Part shown: positions 1-10,201 of the stretch, piece after piece
Layout: every line of letters starts with the position of its first letter
Numbering within the stretch: position 1 is the first letter of the stretch
NCBI RefSeq assembly: GCF_025961205.1
Contig: NZ_JAOQNH010000003.1
Span: 640,501 to 704,500 of the forward strand
Length of the DNA stretch: 64,000 bases
Direction of reading: 5' to 3'
Source of the DNA: Azospirillum fermentarium
Lineage (GTDB): Bacteria > Pseudomonadota > Alphaproteobacteria > Azospirillales > Azospirillaceae
The notes under the pieces: generated by a model
Told to the model about the DNA's origin: nothing
Database searches by the model: none
Seen by the model: only the letters and a program-made list of their open reading frames with translations
Made by a program: the position numbers and the translations under genes

Positions 1-705
1 CCCGACGGGCTGAGCGACGAACAGGTGCTGTTCCTGGGCGATATCCTTCCCACCGGCTGGCAGGCGGCGGCCCAGTGCGACATCCAGCCGTCCGACACGG
101 TGGCGGTGTGGGGCTGCGGGCCGGTGGGGCAGATGACCATCCGCAGCGCCGTCCTGCTGGGCGCCCGGCAGGTCATCGCCATCGACCGGGTGCCCGAACG
201 GCTGGCCATGGCCAGGGCCGGCGGCGCCATCACCCTCAATTTCGCGGACGAAAACGTCGTCGAGCGGCTGAACGAGCTGACCGGCGGCAAGGGGCCGGAG
301 AAATGCATCGACGCGGTGGGCATGGAGGCGCACGCCACCGCCACGCTGGATTCCCTCTACGACCGGGCCAAGCAGGCGCTGATGCTGCAATCGGACCGGG
401 CGCACGTTCTGCGCGAGATGATGTACGTCTGCCGGCCCGCCGGCACCCTGTCGATCCCCGGCGTCTACGGCGGGCTGATCGACAAGGTGCCCCTGGGCAT
501 GGCGATGAACAAGGGGCTGACGTGGCGCATGGGCCAGACCCACGTCAACCGCTGGACCGGCGATCTTCTGCGCCGCATCCAGGAAGGCCAGATCGACCCC
601 TCCTTCGTCATCACCCACACCGCGGGGCTGGACAAGGGGCCGGACATGTACAAGACCTTCCGCGACAAGCTGGACGGCTGCATCAAGGTCGTGCTGAAGC
701 CGTGA
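1..705 (+). CDS. Zinc-dependent alcohol dehydrogenase family protein (3' part, start outside window)
   Basis: The reading frame is open from base 1, so the N-terminus lies outside the window; about 234 C-terminal residues remain. They contain the Rossmann nucleotide-binding motif WGCGPVGQM and a long medium-chain dehydrogenase tail (CIDAVGME, then SIPGVYGG). The insertion around [16 protein letters not shown] resembles the glutathione-independent formaldehyde dehydrogenase-like branch of zinc alcohol dehydrogenases. The catalytic zinc ligands would lie in the missing part, so the substrate cannot be judged. It converges on tatE with a 15-base gap and is probably unrelated to the nos operon. 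Confidence 0.85.
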   Translation, partial: PDGLSDEQVLFLGDILPTGWQAAAQCDIQPSDTVAVWGCGPVGQMTIRSAVLLGARQVIAIDRVPERLAMARAGGAITLNFADENVVERLNELTGGKGPEKCIDAVGMEAHATATLDSLYDRAKQALMLQSDRAHVLREMMYVCRPAGTLSIPGVYGGLIDKVPLGMAMNKGLTWRMGQTHVNRWTGDLLRRIQEGQIDPSFVITHTAGLDKGPDMYKTFRDKLDGCIKVVLKP

Positions 706-720
706 ACGGCCGGCGGCCCG

Positions 721-885
721 TCAGGGCAGGGCCTTGGGCGTGCCGTCCCCGTCCTTCAGGCCGGCCTTGAAGGCCCTCACGCCCTTGGCGAGGTCGCCCA
801 TCACGGCGGGCAGCTTGCCGGCGCCGAACAGCAGCAGAACCAGCACCAGAACCACCATCCAGTGCATCAGGCTGAAGCTTCCCAT
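721..885 (-). CDS. tatE: TatA/TatE-like twin-arginine translocase subunit at the end of the nos operon
   Basis: This 54-residue protein has one N-terminal membrane segment ([20 protein letters not shown]) followed by an amphipathic helix ([15 protein letters not shown]) and a short charged tail. That is the TatA/B/E layout, including the FGAGKLP hinge. GGAGAGA six bases upstream supports the ATG at 885; two other in-frame ATGs lie just upstream. It is the last gene of the nos operon, as tatE is in the nosRZDFYLtatE order known from Pseudomonas stutzeri. A local Tat component fits, because NosZ and NosX here both carry twin-arginine signals. TatA versus TatE cannot be distinguished by sequence alone. 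Confidence 0.85.
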   Translation of the reverse strand: MGSFSLMHWMVVLVLVLLLFGAGKLPAVMGDLAKGVRAFKAGLKDGDGTPKALP

Positions 886-918
886 CATTCTCTCCATCGC
901 ATCGAAAAGCCGTGCCGG

Positions 919-1929
919 TCAGGCGGGCAGCCGCACCACCCCGCCGTCCGGGCGGGTGAAGCGGGCGGCCACGCCGGGAAAACCCGCCACAACCGCCGCC
1001 GCCCGCTCGAACGGCAGGACCGACAGGGCGGTGGACAGGGCGTCGGCGGTGGTGGCGTCGGGGGCGGTCACCGTCACCGCCGCCCACTGCCGGGCGCTGT
1101 GGCCGGTGGCGGGGTCGAACAGGTGGGTGAAGCGCCCGGCGGCGTCGAAGCCGGTGCCGTACCCGCCCGAGGTGGCCATGGCCCGGTCGGCGATCTCCAC
1201 CGTTTCCGACAGCCGCGACCCGTCGAAGGGATCCTTCACCCCCACCCGCCAGGGCCGCCCGTCCGGGTGGAGCCCGAGCGCGCGGATCTCCCCCAGATCG
1301 ACCATCACCCGGTCCATCCCCTGCCCGCGCAGCAGGTCGCTCACCCGGTCGGTGACATAGCCCTGGGCAATGCCGTTCAGGGTCGCCGCCATCCCGCGGC
1401 GGGCAAAGGCGATCCGGCCCGTCCCCACCGCCAGGGCGCGGTAATCCACCAGCCCGCGCGCCGCCGCCACCGCGGTTTCCGGCGGCCCCAGGGGATCGGC
1501 GCCGGGGCGGGCGAAATGGCCGGCGTAAAGCTGCCACAACGGTTGGACCGTCACGTCGAAGGCCCCGTCCGTCCGCCGCCCGAAGGCCACCGCGTCCGAC
1601 AGCAGCCGCAGCATCTCGCCGGGCGGGTCGTCCAGAACCCCCCTGCGGTTCAGCCGGTTGAGCGCGGAGTCCGGGCGGTAGAGGCTGAACAGCCGCTCCA
1701 GCCGCTCCACCTCGTCCAGGCACAGGCGGATCAGCCGGTCCGCCTCATCCGGGTCGGGGTGGGCCAGCCGGATGCTGGCATCGGCCCCCAACGCCACGCC
1801 GCGCCATGTGCGCAGGCCGGCGGCGCTCCCCGCCGCCCGGCCCGGCGACGGCAGCAGGGCCATGCCGGCGAACGCCGCGCCGATGGCGAGGAAGCGGCGG
1901 CGGGTGAGCGGGACAAAAGCCGGTTTCAC
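919..1929 (-). CDS. nosX: NosX, ApbE-type FAD:protein FMN transferase
   Basis: A 336-residue periplasmic protein with a Tat signal (RRRFLAIG at residues 10-17, then a hydrophobic stretch to about residue 33). The ApbE family attaches FMN covalently to a Thr in a target protein. Visible family marks are VDLGEIRALG, TSGGYGTGF, HLFDPATGH and the metal-site loop TTADALSTAL. In nos clusters this protein is NosX, which flavinylates NosR; the NosR encoded upstream has the matching acceptor motif SGATVT. The start overlaps the nosL stop (ATGA), so the two are translationally coupled. Function is well supported by context and motifs; NosX rather than a general ApbE is inferred from position. Confidence 0.92.
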   Translation of the reverse strand: MKPAFVPLTRRRFLAIGAAFAGMALLPSPGRAAGSAAGLRTWRGVALGADASIRLAHPDPDEADRLIRLCLDEVERLERLFSLYRPDSALNRLNRRGVLDDPPGEMLRLLSDAVAFGRRTDGAFDVTVQPLWQLYAGHFARPGADPLGPPETAVAAARGLVDYRALAVGTGRIAFARRGMAATLNGIAQGYVTDRVSDLLRGQGMDRVMVDLGEIRALGLHPDGRPWRVGVKDPFDGSRLSETVEIADRAMATSGGYGTGFDAAGRFTHLFDPATGHSARQWAAVTVTAPDATTADALSTALSVLPFERAAAVVAGFPGVAARFTRPDGGVVRLPA

Positions 1930-2525
1930 AGCGCCCCCTTGGGGCCGTGCCCGCCGGAATGAGGGTCGGCGGAATGGCCGGCGCCGTGCCCGTCATCCTC
2001 GGAGACGGCGGATTCCGGCTGGCCGGGCATCAGGATCTCCTCCACGGTCAGGTCGGTGAAGCGCTTGACGGTGCCGCCATGGGCGGCGGCGAAGCGGCGG
2101 GCCGCCCCTTCGTCGGCAAACGGCAGGGTTTCCGCCTCCCCCATGCCGCCGGTCTGGCCGCTGTTCAGCACGAACCACGCCTGCCGCGCCTCGACCCAGG
2201 CCGACAGGTCGGGGTTGCGCGGATCGGCGGCACGGGCAAGATCGGTGACATAGACCGCGCGGTAATCCTTCGGCTCCTCCGGCAGGGCGGTGAAGGCCAG
2301 GGCGTCGCGCACCGACGACAGCCACACCGGCTTGTCGGTGCCCTTCAGGATCACCTGGCCCTTGGGACCGGGGTGGTCCATCAGGTTCATGCCGCAATAG
2401 CGGCCCACCGCGTCGGCGGCGATGGCCTGGGGCGGGGGCGGTGCCTCCGCGGTCTTCTGCTGGCAGGCGGCCAGCGGCAGCAGCACCGCCGCGGCCAGCA
2501 GCGTGGCTTTGAGCAAGGTTCGCAT
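1926..2525 (-). CDS. nosL: NosL, copper-binding lipoprotein chaperone for N2O reductase
   Basis: A 199-residue predicted lipoprotein: the signal ends in a lipobox, LAAC, with Cys21 as lipidation site. The mature part holds the NosL signature YCGMNLMDH, whose Cys/Met residues bind Cu(I) in the family. NosL supplies copper to the NosDFY complex for building the CuZ site of NosZ. The C-terminus (about residues 178-199) is a low-complexity tail with four His residues among Gly and Asp, possibly a second copper-binding element. The start codon overlaps the nosY stop by one base and the stop overlaps nosX by four, placing it inside one coupled operon. Confidence 0.95.
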   Translation of the reverse strand: MRTLLKATLLAAAVLLPLAACQQKTAEAPPPPQAIAADAVGRYCGMNLMDHPGPKGQVILKGTDKPVWLSSVRDALAFTALPEEPKDYRAVYVTDLARAADPRNPDLSAWVEARQAWFVLNSGQTGGMGEAETLPFADEGAARRFAAAHGGTVKRFTDLTVEEILMPGQPESAVSEDDGHGAGHSADPHSGGHGPKGAL

Positions 2526-3355
2526 CAGATCTGCCTTTTCGAAAAGAGCAGGACGGCCAGCCCCAGCGGGGCGGCCACCCAGGCGGCCAGCGCGCCCAGC
2601 AGCACGGCCCCCGAAAACTGCACCTGCGCCGCCAGCCCGGCGGTGCCGGCCAGTAGGCTGACGTTCCCGAAGCCGGTCAGGTTGAACAGGCGGTAGGCGT
2701 CCGCCGGGTTGGCCAGCAGCAGCGCGTTCAGCAGGCCGGCGTTGACCGTCTTGCCGCCATCGGCGACCAGCAGCCCCAGCAAGGCTATGTCGTACAGCAG
2801 CACCAGCCCCAGCCACAGCGCCACCGCGATGCCCGCCGCCGTGCCGCGGTCGCGCACCAGGGTGGAGGCGAGATAGCCGAGCGCGGTGAACGCCGTCCCC
2901 AGCAGCACGCTGGACCCGATCATGGCGGCGAAGGCCCGCCAGCTGTCATGCCCGATGGCCGCCCCGTTCAGCGCCAGCGCCGCCCCCGCCGAGCCGTAGC
3001 CGAGCACGGTGGCAAAGGCGATGATGGCCGCATGGCCGAGGAACTTGCCGATCAGCACCTGCCACCGCGCCACCGGGTACGACAGCAGCAGCGTCATGGT
3101 GCCCCGGTCGATCTCCCCCACCACCGCGTCGAACGACAGCAGCAGCGCAATCAGCGGCAGCAGGAAGATGGTCAGGCTCGACAGGCTGACGATGGTGACC
3201 TCCACCGGCCCCACCCCCACCGTGCCGGTGGGGGCCGCACCCAGGAAGCTCAGCGCCAGGGCCAGCGAAGCCATCAGCAAGGTGGTGGCGACGACCCAGC
3301 GGTTGCGCAGGCCGTCGCGGATCTCCTTGCCGGCGATGATCAGCAGCGTGTTCAT
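2525..3355 (-). CDS. nosY: NosY, membrane permease of the NosDFY copper-site assembly transporter
   Basis: A 276-residue ABC-2 type membrane protein with about six hydrophobic segments. The N-terminus (IAGKEIRDGLRNRW) and the DRGT..LLLSYPVAR loop are typical of NosY. It forms the membrane dimer that couples the ATPase NosF to periplasmic NosD for maturation of the CuZ centre of NosZ. The ATG at 3355 overlaps the nosF stop (ATGA). The stop overlaps the nosL start by one base. A much longer in-frame upstream extension exists but runs through nosF in another frame and is not coding. Confidence 0.96.
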   Translation of the reverse strand: MNTLLIIAGKEIRDGLRNRWVVATTLLMASLALALSFLGAAPTGTVGVGPVEVTIVSLSSLTIFLLPLIALLLSFDAVVGEIDRGTMTLLLSYPVARWQVLIGKFLGHAAIIAFATVLGYGSAGAALALNGAAIGHDSWRAFAAMIGSSVLLGTAFTALGYLASTLVRDRGTAAGIAVALWLGLVLLYDIALLGLLVADGGKTVNAGLLNALLLANPADAYRLFNLTGFGNVSLLAGTAGLAAQVQFSGAVLLGALAAWVAAPLGLAVLLFSKRQI

Positions 3356-4296
3356 TCCGCGGCCTCCCTCTGCGCATCGGTCCGGCGCAGGAAATGGGCG
3401 TACATCTCGTCCAGGCTGGGCTGGACGATCTCGATGTCGGTGATGGCGGTGTCGTTGGCGACGAGGCGGCGGACGGCGGCCACCTTGTCGCCGTCGGCGC
3501 AGGCCAGTTCGACCATGCCGCCGGCCAGCCGGGTCAGGGCCGTCCCCTCGCCCATCCGCCGGGCCAGGGTCTCGGCATCGCCATCGGCCAGGGTCAGGCG
3601 GATGCGCACCGGCAGCCGGGCCAGCCCGCGCAAGGTGGACAGCGAGCCGTCGGCCACCTTGCTGCCCCGGCTCATCACCACCACGCGGTCGGCCTGCCCC
3701 TCCAGCTCGGTCAGCGCGTGGCTGCACAGCAGGACGGTGGTGCCGGCATCGCGCAAGGTGGCGACGATCTCGTAGAAGCTCTGGCGCAGCGCCGGGTCCA
3801 GGCCGGTGGTGGGTTCGTCCAGGAACAGAATTTTCGGATCGCCCAGCAGCGCCTGGGCCAGCGCCAGCCGCTGCCGCATCCCCTTGGAATAGGTGCCCAC
3901 CCGCCGCGCCACCGCCGGGGCTTCCAGCCCGACGCGCTCGAACAGGGCCGCGTTGCCGCGGCACGGCACGCCCTTCAGCCGGGCGTAGAAATCCAGCGTC
4001 TCCCGCCCGGTCATGCTGGGGTGGAAGGCGACGTTTTCGGGCAGGAACCCCACCTGCCGGCGGATATGGGGGGCGGCGGCCCCCGCCGGATCGCCGCCCA
4101 GCACGCTCAGGTGTCCGGCGTCCGGCGTGGTCAGGCCCAGCATCAGCTTGATGAGCGAGCTTTTGCCCGCACCGTTGTGCCCGACCATCGCCACGCATTC
4201 GCCCGGCATCAGCGCCAGATCCACCGCCCGCACGGCGGTATGGCTGCCATAGCGCTTGGTGACGCCCACGGCCCGGATGGTTGGTTCCTGTGTCAT
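3352..4296 (-). CDS. nosF: NosF, ABC ATPase for N2O reductase copper-site maturation
   Basis: A 314-residue ABC ATPase: Walker A GHNGAGKSS near residue 40, signature YSKGMRQRLALAQAL near 135, Walker B ILFLDEPTTGLDP near 155 and the H-loop LLCSHAL. The C-terminal third is the regulatory domain usual for NosF. It powers the NosDFY complex in the cytoplasm. The ATG at 4296 was chosen because it forms an ATGA overlap with the nosD stop; the upstream open frame lies inside nosD. Its own stop overlaps the nosY start. Confidence 0.96.
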   Translation of the reverse strand: MTQEPTIRAVGVTKRYGSHTAVRAVDLALMPGECVAMVGHNGAGKSSLIKLMLGLTTPDAGHLSVLGGDPAGAAAPHIRRQVGFLPENVAFHPSMTGRETLDFYARLKGVPCRGNAALFERVGLEAPAVARRVGTYSKGMRQRLALAQALLGDPKILFLDEPTTGLDPALRQSFYEIVATLRDAGTTVLLCSHALTELEGQADRVVVMSRGSKVADGSLSTLRGLARLPVRIRLTLADGDAETLARRMGEGTALTRLAGGMVELACADGDKVAAVRRLVANDTAITDIEIVQPSLDEMYAHFLRRTDAQREAAE

Positions 4297-5672
4297 CGCG
4301 CGGTCCTTTCGGCCAGTTGCGGCCCGGTGGGGCGCAGCCCGGCGGGGGGTTCCATCAGCGGTGCGGAATCGACCACGCCGCCGGGATGGAGGGCGGGAAA
4401 CTGTTTCTGCGCCCAGCGGATCACCTGCATGCCGGGGCTGTTCATCAGCAGCTTGGCCGCCGGATAGGCCCACATCACCCGGTCAACCACGTCGTTGGGG
4501 CGGTAGGCTTCGTCGGCGATGCCGTCGCCGTTCAGGTCGAAGGCGGCGTTGTCGCTCCAGTAATTGCCGCGCCCCTTGTCCGACCAGTCGAGCGAGCGGG
4601 TGCCGACGTACTTCACCTGGGTCCGGTTGCCGATGAAGGCGTTGCCGGTCATGGCGTTGCGCTCCGACCCGGCGGTGAAGTGGACGCCGATCTCGCAGCC
4701 TTCGAACCGGTTGGCCGAGAAGCGGTTCTTGTTGGCGTTGTAGATGAAGACGCATTTCCAGGTGCCGCTGCGCAACCGCCCGTCCATCGCCTCGCTGTCG
4801 TGGGGAATGTCGTTGTCGGGCAGCGTCTCGCCGGTGTCGGACAGCGCGCCGGCGAAACGGCCCTCGACGCTGTTGCCCTCGATCACCGATCCGTTGGCGG
4901 CGTTCAGCAGCATCCCGTGCTCGCGGTCGGCCACCGAGCGGTTGTTCCGGATCGTCAGGTTGTTGGAATACATGATGGCGTAGCCGACGCTGTTGCCCAG
5001 CGAGACGTTGCCCGACACCTCGGAGTCGTTGGTGTACATGTAATGGACGGCGAAGCGGACCCGCTCGAAACGGTTCCCGGCGAAGACATTCTTGCGCGAG
5101 GTGGTGGTGAAGATGCCGTCGCGCCCGTCGCGCACGCTGTTGTCCAGCACCCGCGTGCCCGGCGCGTTCCAGATCTGGATGCCGTTGCCCCGTTCCGACA
5201 CCCGGAGGTCGGTGCGCCCGATGATGTCGTTGCCGCGGACCAGGCTGTCGTCGGCGCCCCAGACATAGACGCCGATCAGATTGTCCCGCAGCCGGTTGCC
5301 CTCGATCACCGCCCCCTTGGCCGTCTTGCCCAGGAAGATGCCGGCGTTCTGCTCGAACAGGCTGAGGCCGGAGTTGCGGACCTCCACCCCCCGCACGGTG
5401 ACGCCCGGCGCCGACACGATCAGCACGCTGCCCTGTCCGCCGCCGTCGATCACCGCCCCCGGTTCGCCTTCCAGCGTCACGGGCGTGGCCACCGTCACCG
5501 GGCCGGGATGCACGCCCGGCGCCAGCCGCAGCGTGTCCCCCGCGGCGGCGGCGGCCAGGGCATCGGCCAGCCCGCCCGGCGGCACCGCCACCGTGGCGGC
5601 CGGCGCCGGGCCGCCGGCAAGAGCGGCGGCAAGGGCGGCGGCGGTGAACAGAAAGACACGGTTCAGCGGCAT
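4293..5672 (-). CDS. nosD: NosD, periplasmic beta-helix protein for CuZ assembly
   Basis: A 459-residue secreted protein with an N-terminal signal (FLFTAAALAAALAGGPAPA). A right-handed beta-helix follows, visible as repeating G-N-x-(I/V/F) rungs such as IEGNRLRDN, VRGNDIIG, FAGNRFERV and VSGNVSLGN (CASH repeats). NosD receives copper from NosL and delivers it to apo-NosZ together with NosFY. GGTGGA upstream of the ATG at 5672 supports this start; a longer upstream reading lacks a signal peptide. Its stop overlaps nosF. About 90 bases separate it from nosZ. Confidence 0.96.
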   Translation of the reverse strand: MPLNRVFLFTAAALAAALAGGPAPAATVAVPPGGLADALAAAAAGDTLRLAPGVHPGPVTVATPVTLEGEPGAVIDGGGQGSVLIVSAPGVTVRGVEVRNSGLSLFEQNAGIFLGKTAKGAVIEGNRLRDNLIGVYVWGADDSLVRGNDIIGRTDLRVSERGNGIQIWNAPGTRVLDNSVRDGRDGIFTTTSRKNVFAGNRFERVRFAVHYMYTNDSEVSGNVSLGNSVGYAIMYSNNLTIRNNRSVADREHGMLLNAANGSVIEGNSVEGRFAGALSDTGETLPDNDIPHDSEAMDGRLRSGTWKCVFIYNANKNRFSANRFEGCEIGVHFTAGSERNAMTGNAFIGNRTQVKYVGTRSLDWSDKGRGNYWSDNAAFDLNGDGIADEAYRPNDVVDRVMWAYPAAKLLMNSPGMQVIRWAQKQFPALHPGGVVDSAPLMEPPAGLRPTGPQLAERTAR

Positions 5673-5764
5673 GGTTCCACCCGATGGTTGACGGAAGGGG
5701 ACTGCCCCCACCCCCACGAGACAGGGGGAGCGGGGATGGGGGCGCCCGGGCCGTCAGCGCCCGG

Positions 5765-7705
5765 TCAGGCGCTGCGCGGCTCGACCAGCATCCGGCCGCC
5801 CATTTCCATGTGCAGCGCGTGGCAGAACCACTGGCAGTAATACCAATGGACGCCCGGACGGTCGGCGGTGAAGATGACGGAGGCGGTCATCTGCGGCCCG
5901 ATCTCCATGCACACGCCGTGGTTGGTCATGGTGAAGCCGTGGGTCAGGTCGTCCACATCGTCCATGTTGGTGATGGTGACCGTCACCTCGTCGCCTTCCT
6001 TCACCCGGAATTCCTCCAGGCCGAAGGCCGGTGCACGGCTCCACATGTAGACGCGGACCTTGTTGCCGTCGCGGATGACCTTGGCGTCGTTCTCCAGATC
6101 CACCCCGTCCTTCTTCGCCTGCTGGCGGGCGTCTTCCCACATGGGGTCGTCGCGGGTGTAGACGCTCTTGGGGTTCACCTTGGAACGGTGGACGATCAGG
6201 GTGTCGTGCGGCTCGGCGAAGGTGGGGCCGTCGTGGACCAGACGCATCTCGTCACCCGAGATGTCGATGAGCTGGTCGTTCTCCGGCTTCAGCGGGCCGA
6301 CGTTGAGGAAGCGGTCCTTGGAGAACTTGTTCAGCACGATCAGCCATTTGCCGTCCGCCTCCTTGGTCTGGCCCATGGAGGAATGCAGGTGGCCCGGCTG
6401 GTAGTGCACGTCAAGCTTCTGGACGATGGGATCGACCTTTTCGCCCTTGAAGGCGCGCACGGCCTTGTCGATGTTCCACTTCACCACCTGGCTGTCGAGG
6501 AACAGGGTGGTGTAGGCGTTGCCGCGCCCGTCATAGGCGGTGTGCAGCGGGCCGAGGCCCAGCGTGGGTTCGGCGACCACCACGTCGCGCGGCTTGATCT
6601 TGTCGTCGAACAGATCGTCCAGCTTGCGCACGTCCAGCACCGACACGGTGGGCGACAGCTTGCCGTTGACCGTGACGTGGATGCCGTCGGGGGCGGTGTT
6701 GATGCCGTGCGGGCTGTTGGGGATGGGGATGTAGCGGGTGTAGGGGGTGCCGTGGCGGCCGTCCACCACCGGGACGCCGTGGATCATCTCCACCTTGCCG
6801 GCCTTCACCGCCTCTTCGATGCGCTTGATGTTGAAGACGACCACCCAATCCTGCTCGTTGCCGGTCATCTCGGCGGTGGTGACGCCCTCTTCGGAGTTGT
6901 AGCAGGTGGAGAAGACGTACTTGCCCTGATAGTCGGCGTCGGTGTTGTCCAGGTTGCCGTCCACCCACACCTGCCACGCGATCTTCATGGCGTCGCCGTC
7001 GATGGCGGTGAAGTGCGAGCGGTAGCGCTTCGGCTCGTCCAGGATCTTGCCGTCGTTGGGGGTCGGCACCCGCTGTTCGCCGTTGCAGAAGACATAGCCG
7101 GTGCGCGGGTACTTCTGCAGCCGCAGCCCGTGGATGGCCGAGGCGTTGGGAACCTCGATGATGACGTCGGGCTTCATGATGTCGCAGCGGATGCGGGCGA
7201 CGCGGGTGTTCGCCTTGTCGTTGGCGAAGATGTAGCGCCCGTCATAGGTGCCGTCGGTGAACGACATGTGCGGGTGGTGCAGGTCGCCGTTGAGGTACTC
7301 GCCCCCGCGCTTTTCCAGAAACTTCCTGGTTTCCGGCGTCTGGTTGGCCAGCAGGATCTTGCGGCTTTCGTTGGTCAGGCCCCAGCCGGTGGCCGAGCAG
7401 CGGTTGAACACCGGAATGCGCATCAGTTCGCGCATGGAGGGCGCGCCCATGATGCGCACCTCGCCCGAATGGCCGCCGGAATGGAACACATAGTATTCGT
7501 CGAGATCGCCCGGCTTCACCTCGTACACCTGCTTGCCGGGCGCCCCGGTGGTGGCCGCCTGCGCCGCGGGCGTGCCGAACAGCGAGCCGCCGGCCACGGT
7601 GCCGCCGGCCGCACCGGCCAGCCCCGCCAGCGCCACGGCCTTGGCCGTGCCGCCCAGAAGATCGCGGCGGTTCACACCTGCTGCCTTGGACTTTTCGTCA
7701 GACAT
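5765..7705 (-). CDS. nosZ: NosZ, nitrous oxide reductase (clade I, Tat-exported)
   Basis: The catalytic enzyme of the last denitrification step, N2O to N2, in the periplasm. The 646-residue product begins with a Tat signal (NRRDLLGG at residues 12-19, cleavage near AAQA at 47-50), which marks the Tat-dependent clade I type. Candidate CuZ histidines are in HSGGH (75-79) and DLHHPH (141-146). The C-terminal cupredoxin domain has the binuclear CuA motif C624-x3-C628-x3-H632-x2-M635 with Trp626. GGAGAAGAGC precedes the ATG at 7705. The length and all key residues look intact, so an active enzyme is expected. Confidence 0.98.
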   Translation of the reverse strand: MSDEKSKAAGVNRRDLLGGTAKAVALAGLAGAAGGTVAGGSLFGTPAAQAATTGAPGKQVYEVKPGDLDEYYVFHSGGHSGEVRIMGAPSMRELMRIPVFNRCSATGWGLTNESRKILLANQTPETRKFLEKRGGEYLNGDLHHPHMSFTDGTYDGRYIFANDKANTRVARIRCDIMKPDVIIEVPNASAIHGLRLQKYPRTGYVFCNGEQRVPTPNDGKILDEPKRYRSHFTAIDGDAMKIAWQVWVDGNLDNTDADYQGKYVFSTCYNSEEGVTTAEMTGNEQDWVVVFNIKRIEEAVKAGKVEMIHGVPVVDGRHGTPYTRYIPIPNSPHGINTAPDGIHVTVNGKLSPTVSVLDVRKLDDLFDDKIKPRDVVVAEPTLGLGPLHTAYDGRGNAYTTLFLDSQVVKWNIDKAVRAFKGEKVDPIVQKLDVHYQPGHLHSSMGQTKEADGKWLIVLNKFSKDRFLNVGPLKPENDQLIDISGDEMRLVHDGPTFAEPHDTLIVHRSKVNPKSVYTRDDPMWEDARQQAKKDGVDLENDAKVIRDGNKVRVYMWSRAPAFGLEEFRVKEGDEVTVTITNMDDVDDLTHGFTMTNHGVCMEIGPQMTASVIFTADRPGVHWYYCQWFCHALHMEMGGRMLVEPRSA

Positions 7706-7785
7706 GCTCTTCTCCATTCGTGGCCCCGGCTTCGGGGGCTTGCCCGGCCGGATGCCGGGACCGGGTTGGGTAAGGTCGGTTTGCG

Positions 7786-10023
7786 TCAGGGCCGCCCGGC
7801 CGGGGCGTCGCCGGCCGGAACGGGGGTGCGGGCCGGGGCCGCCTCGCGGCGTTCCCGCTTCAGGCGCTTCTGGATCATCACCGGACATTTCCGGTCATGA
7901 TGGTAGAGCACCTGGCAATGAAGGCATTGGATGCATTCGTTGGGGTTGATCGACCCGTCCGGGTGAATCGCCTGCACCGGGCATTCGTTGGCACAGCGCC
8001 GGCAGGGATGCCCGCATTCGCTGTAGCGCTTCAGCCAGTCGAACATCCGCATCCGTCCGGGGATGGCCAGCGCCGCCCCCAGCGGGCAGAGGTAGCGGCA
8101 GAAGAAGCGCTCGATGAACAGGCCGGCGGCGACCAGCGCCACGGCGAACAGCACGAACCACCAGTCGCGGATGAAATGCAGGATGATGGCGGTCTTGAAC
8201 GGCTCCACCTCGGCCATCCGCTCCGCCGAGGCCAGCGAATAGAAGGACAGGCCGAACAGCCCCAGGAACAGGATGTACTTGATGGGCCACAGCCGCTGGT
8301 GCAGGCCGAACGGAACGGTGACCTGACGGATGCCGGCCTTCTTCGCCGCCATGGACGCCAGCTCCTGAAGCGCGCCGAACGGACACAGCCAGCCGCAGAA
8401 GGCGCCCCGCCCCCAGAACAGCAGCGACGCCGCCACCGAGCACCACAGGATGAACACCAGCGGGTCCATCAGAAAATAATCCCAGCGGAAATCGGTGCGC
8501 AGCGCGTTGAAGAAGGTCAGCACGTTGACGACCGACAATTGCGCGTGCGCAGCCCAGCCCAGCCAGACCAGCGTGAACACCAGGAACCCCAGCCGCACCC
8601 GCCCGTACAGCACCGGGCGCTTCACGATCTGGTCCTGGAAGAAGAAGATGCCGGTCAGCAGCAGGAGAGCCACGCCCGTCACCGCGACGTCGGCGAGCCG
8701 GTTCTGCCAGACGCGCTGCCACAGCGGCGTTTCGGCGGCGGCGTCCGGCTCCACCGGATCGGGTGCCGCGGCGGCGGCGGGAGCGGCCGGGGCGGGGGCG
8801 GGAGCCGCGGTGCGCTCGGTGATCAGATACTTGTCCGGCGGCTGGTAGCCCAGGTCGAAGGTGACGAACGCCTTGTCCAGCGCCGCGGTTGCCCGCTGCA
8901 CCAGAAGCTGCAGCCGCCAGGGTTCCGCCGGGTCGAATTCGGTGCCTTCGGGCAGCAGGAACAGGCCGATCTCGGGGAAATCGGGGGCACCCGCCGCCGC
9001 CACGCTGCCCAGCCGCTTGTGAAGCCGGTCGCGGAAGCGGACCGCCCCCTCGTGCTGGATCAGCTCGAACCGGTCGAAGATGCCGCCGCGGACATAACCC
9101 GACCCCTTGAAGGAATAGCGCCCCTGCCCCGCCACCACGATGGCCTGCTGGCCGGGTTTCAGCCGCTGCATCAGCCCATCGTATTCGGCATCGCCCAGCA
9201 GCGACCGCCCGATCACCGGAATGGTGGCAAGGCCGGCGTAGAGGTCGATGAAGGTTTCGTCGGCGGCACCGGGTTCGGCCCGCGCGATGGCCTCGGCCTT
9301 GCCGGTGCGCTCGAAGGCGGCATTGACCTCGCCCACCGTCAGGGTCAGGCGGCGGACCGAGCCGTCGCCCACCAGGGTGGCCCAGTCCTCGGTGCCGGTT
9401 TTCGACAGGTCCACGCGCTTGACCACGGCGGGGGCCGCCGCCGTGGCGCTCTCCTTGCCCAGGGCCTGCATCACCTTGCGGCCCGACCGGACGATGGAAT
9501 CGCCGATGACCATCACCGTCACCGTCGCCCCCGACACGATGTCCACCGGCGGGGTGGAGGCGTCCTGCCGCGCCAGCTCCAGCACGTTGCGCCCGACGTA
9601 GCCGTTGATGAAGGCGTTGATGCGGGCGGGCGGGATGCCGATCAGCACGATGGGTTCGTGGTGATCGACCAGCTTGGCCCCCGTCACCACCCCGTCCGGG
9701 GTCAGCCCGACCAGCACATGGATCGGGCGCCCGGAATAGCCGGTGGTATTGACGAAATCAGACGTGAGATAGGCGTGGCCCAGCAGCGCCGCACCTTTGT
9801 AGACCGGGAAAACCGGGGTGCCCGCCGCCATCGGGCCGAAACGGTCGGCGCCGGGGATCAGGTCCGCCGGCTGCACCTGAGCGATGAAGCGTTCGACCGC
9901 CGCCGGGGTGCCGCGCGCGTCCGCCGCCTGCGCCCCGGCGAACGCGGCGGAGCACAGCAGCAGGCCGGCAACGCAGCCCGCGCGCAGCCTGTTCCAGAAA
10001 CCATCGATCGAGTCCGTCAGCAT
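7786..10023 (-). CDS. nosR: NosR, membrane flavo-iron-sulfur protein supporting N2O reduction
   Basis: A 745-residue polytopic protein required for nosZ expression and electron supply. After the signal (residues 1-34) comes a periplasmic FMN-binding domain. It holds the covalent flavin motif SGATVT at 164-169, with Thr169 the expected attachment site. Membrane helices follow, with NapH-like CGWLCP and CRYLCP motifs. The C-terminus is a cytoplasmic 2x[4Fe-4S] ferredoxin domain ([13 protein letters not shown], then [12 protein letters not shown]). The flavin is presumably installed by NosX from the same operon. The ATG at 10023 was chosen because the signal peptide begins right after it. An Fnr-type box lies 98 bases upstream. 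Confidence 0.96.
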   Translation of the reverse strand: MLTDSIDGFWNRLRAGCVAGLLLCSAAFAGAQAADARGTPAAVERFIAQVQPADLIPGADRFGPMAAGTPVFPVYKGAALLGHAYLTSDFVNTTGYSGRPIHVLVGLTPDGVVTGAKLVDHHEPIVLIGIPPARINAFINGYVGRNVLELARQDASTPPVDIVSGATVTVMVIGDSIVRSGRKVMQALGKESATAAAPAVVKRVDLSKTGTEDWATLVGDGSVRRLTLTVGEVNAAFERTGKAEAIARAEPGAADETFIDLYAGLATIPVIGRSLLGDAEYDGLMQRLKPGQQAIVVAGQGRYSFKGSGYVRGGIFDRFELIQHEGAVRFRDRLHKRLGSVAAAGAPDFPEIGLFLLPEGTEFDPAEPWRLQLLVQRATAALDKAFVTFDLGYQPPDKYLITERTAAPAPAPAAPAAAAAPDPVEPDAAAETPLWQRVWQNRLADVAVTGVALLLLTGIFFFQDQIVKRPVLYGRVRLGFLVFTLVWLGWAAHAQLSVVNVLTFFNALRTDFRWDYFLMDPLVFILWCSVAASLLFWGRGAFCGWLCPFGALQELASMAAKKAGIRQVTVPFGLHQRLWPIKYILFLGLFGLSFYSLASAERMAEVEPFKTAIILHFIRDWWFVLFAVALVAAGLFIERFFCRYLCPLGAALAIPGRMRMFDWLKRYSECGHPCRRCANECPVQAIHPDGSINPNECIQCLHCQVLYHHDRKCPVMIQKRLKRERREAAPARTPVPAGDAPAGRP

Positions 10024-10114
10024 GGGAATGCGCCGTTCTGCGTCTGTGTATCGGCGGCCAGGGTCTCGAACCCGTGGCACGCCCGCAGTAAGCCCCCGCC
10101 CGGCGCCCCTCTCC

Positions 10115-10128
10115 TTGACGAAGGTCAA
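10115..10128. promoter_or_regulatory. Fnr/Dnr box shared by nosR and the ferritin-like gene
   Basis: TTGACGAAGGTCAA is a perfect inverted repeat of TTGAC around four bases. Placed at -41.5 for nosR (minus strand) it predicts a start near 10080. Read for the plus strand it predicts a start near 10163, and TACTAT at 10151-10156 sits where the -10 element should be. One site may therefore drive both divergent genes. Confidence 0.8.
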
Positions 10129-10149
10129 GTCGCCGAAGAGTTTATTCCT

Positions 10150-10175
10150 CTACTATTTTTTAAACTTTATAGTAG
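10150..10175. repeat. Inverted repeat over the -10 region of the ferritin-like gene
   Basis: CTACTAT (10150-10156) and ATAGTAG (10169-10175) are perfect inverted arms separated by a 12-base AT-rich spacer. The left arm overlaps the predicted -10 element, so a bound protein would block transcription. The arms match no operator I can name. Confidence 0.45.
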
Positions 10176-10201
10176 TTTTGCCGATCAAGGAGGTTGTGCC
10201 C

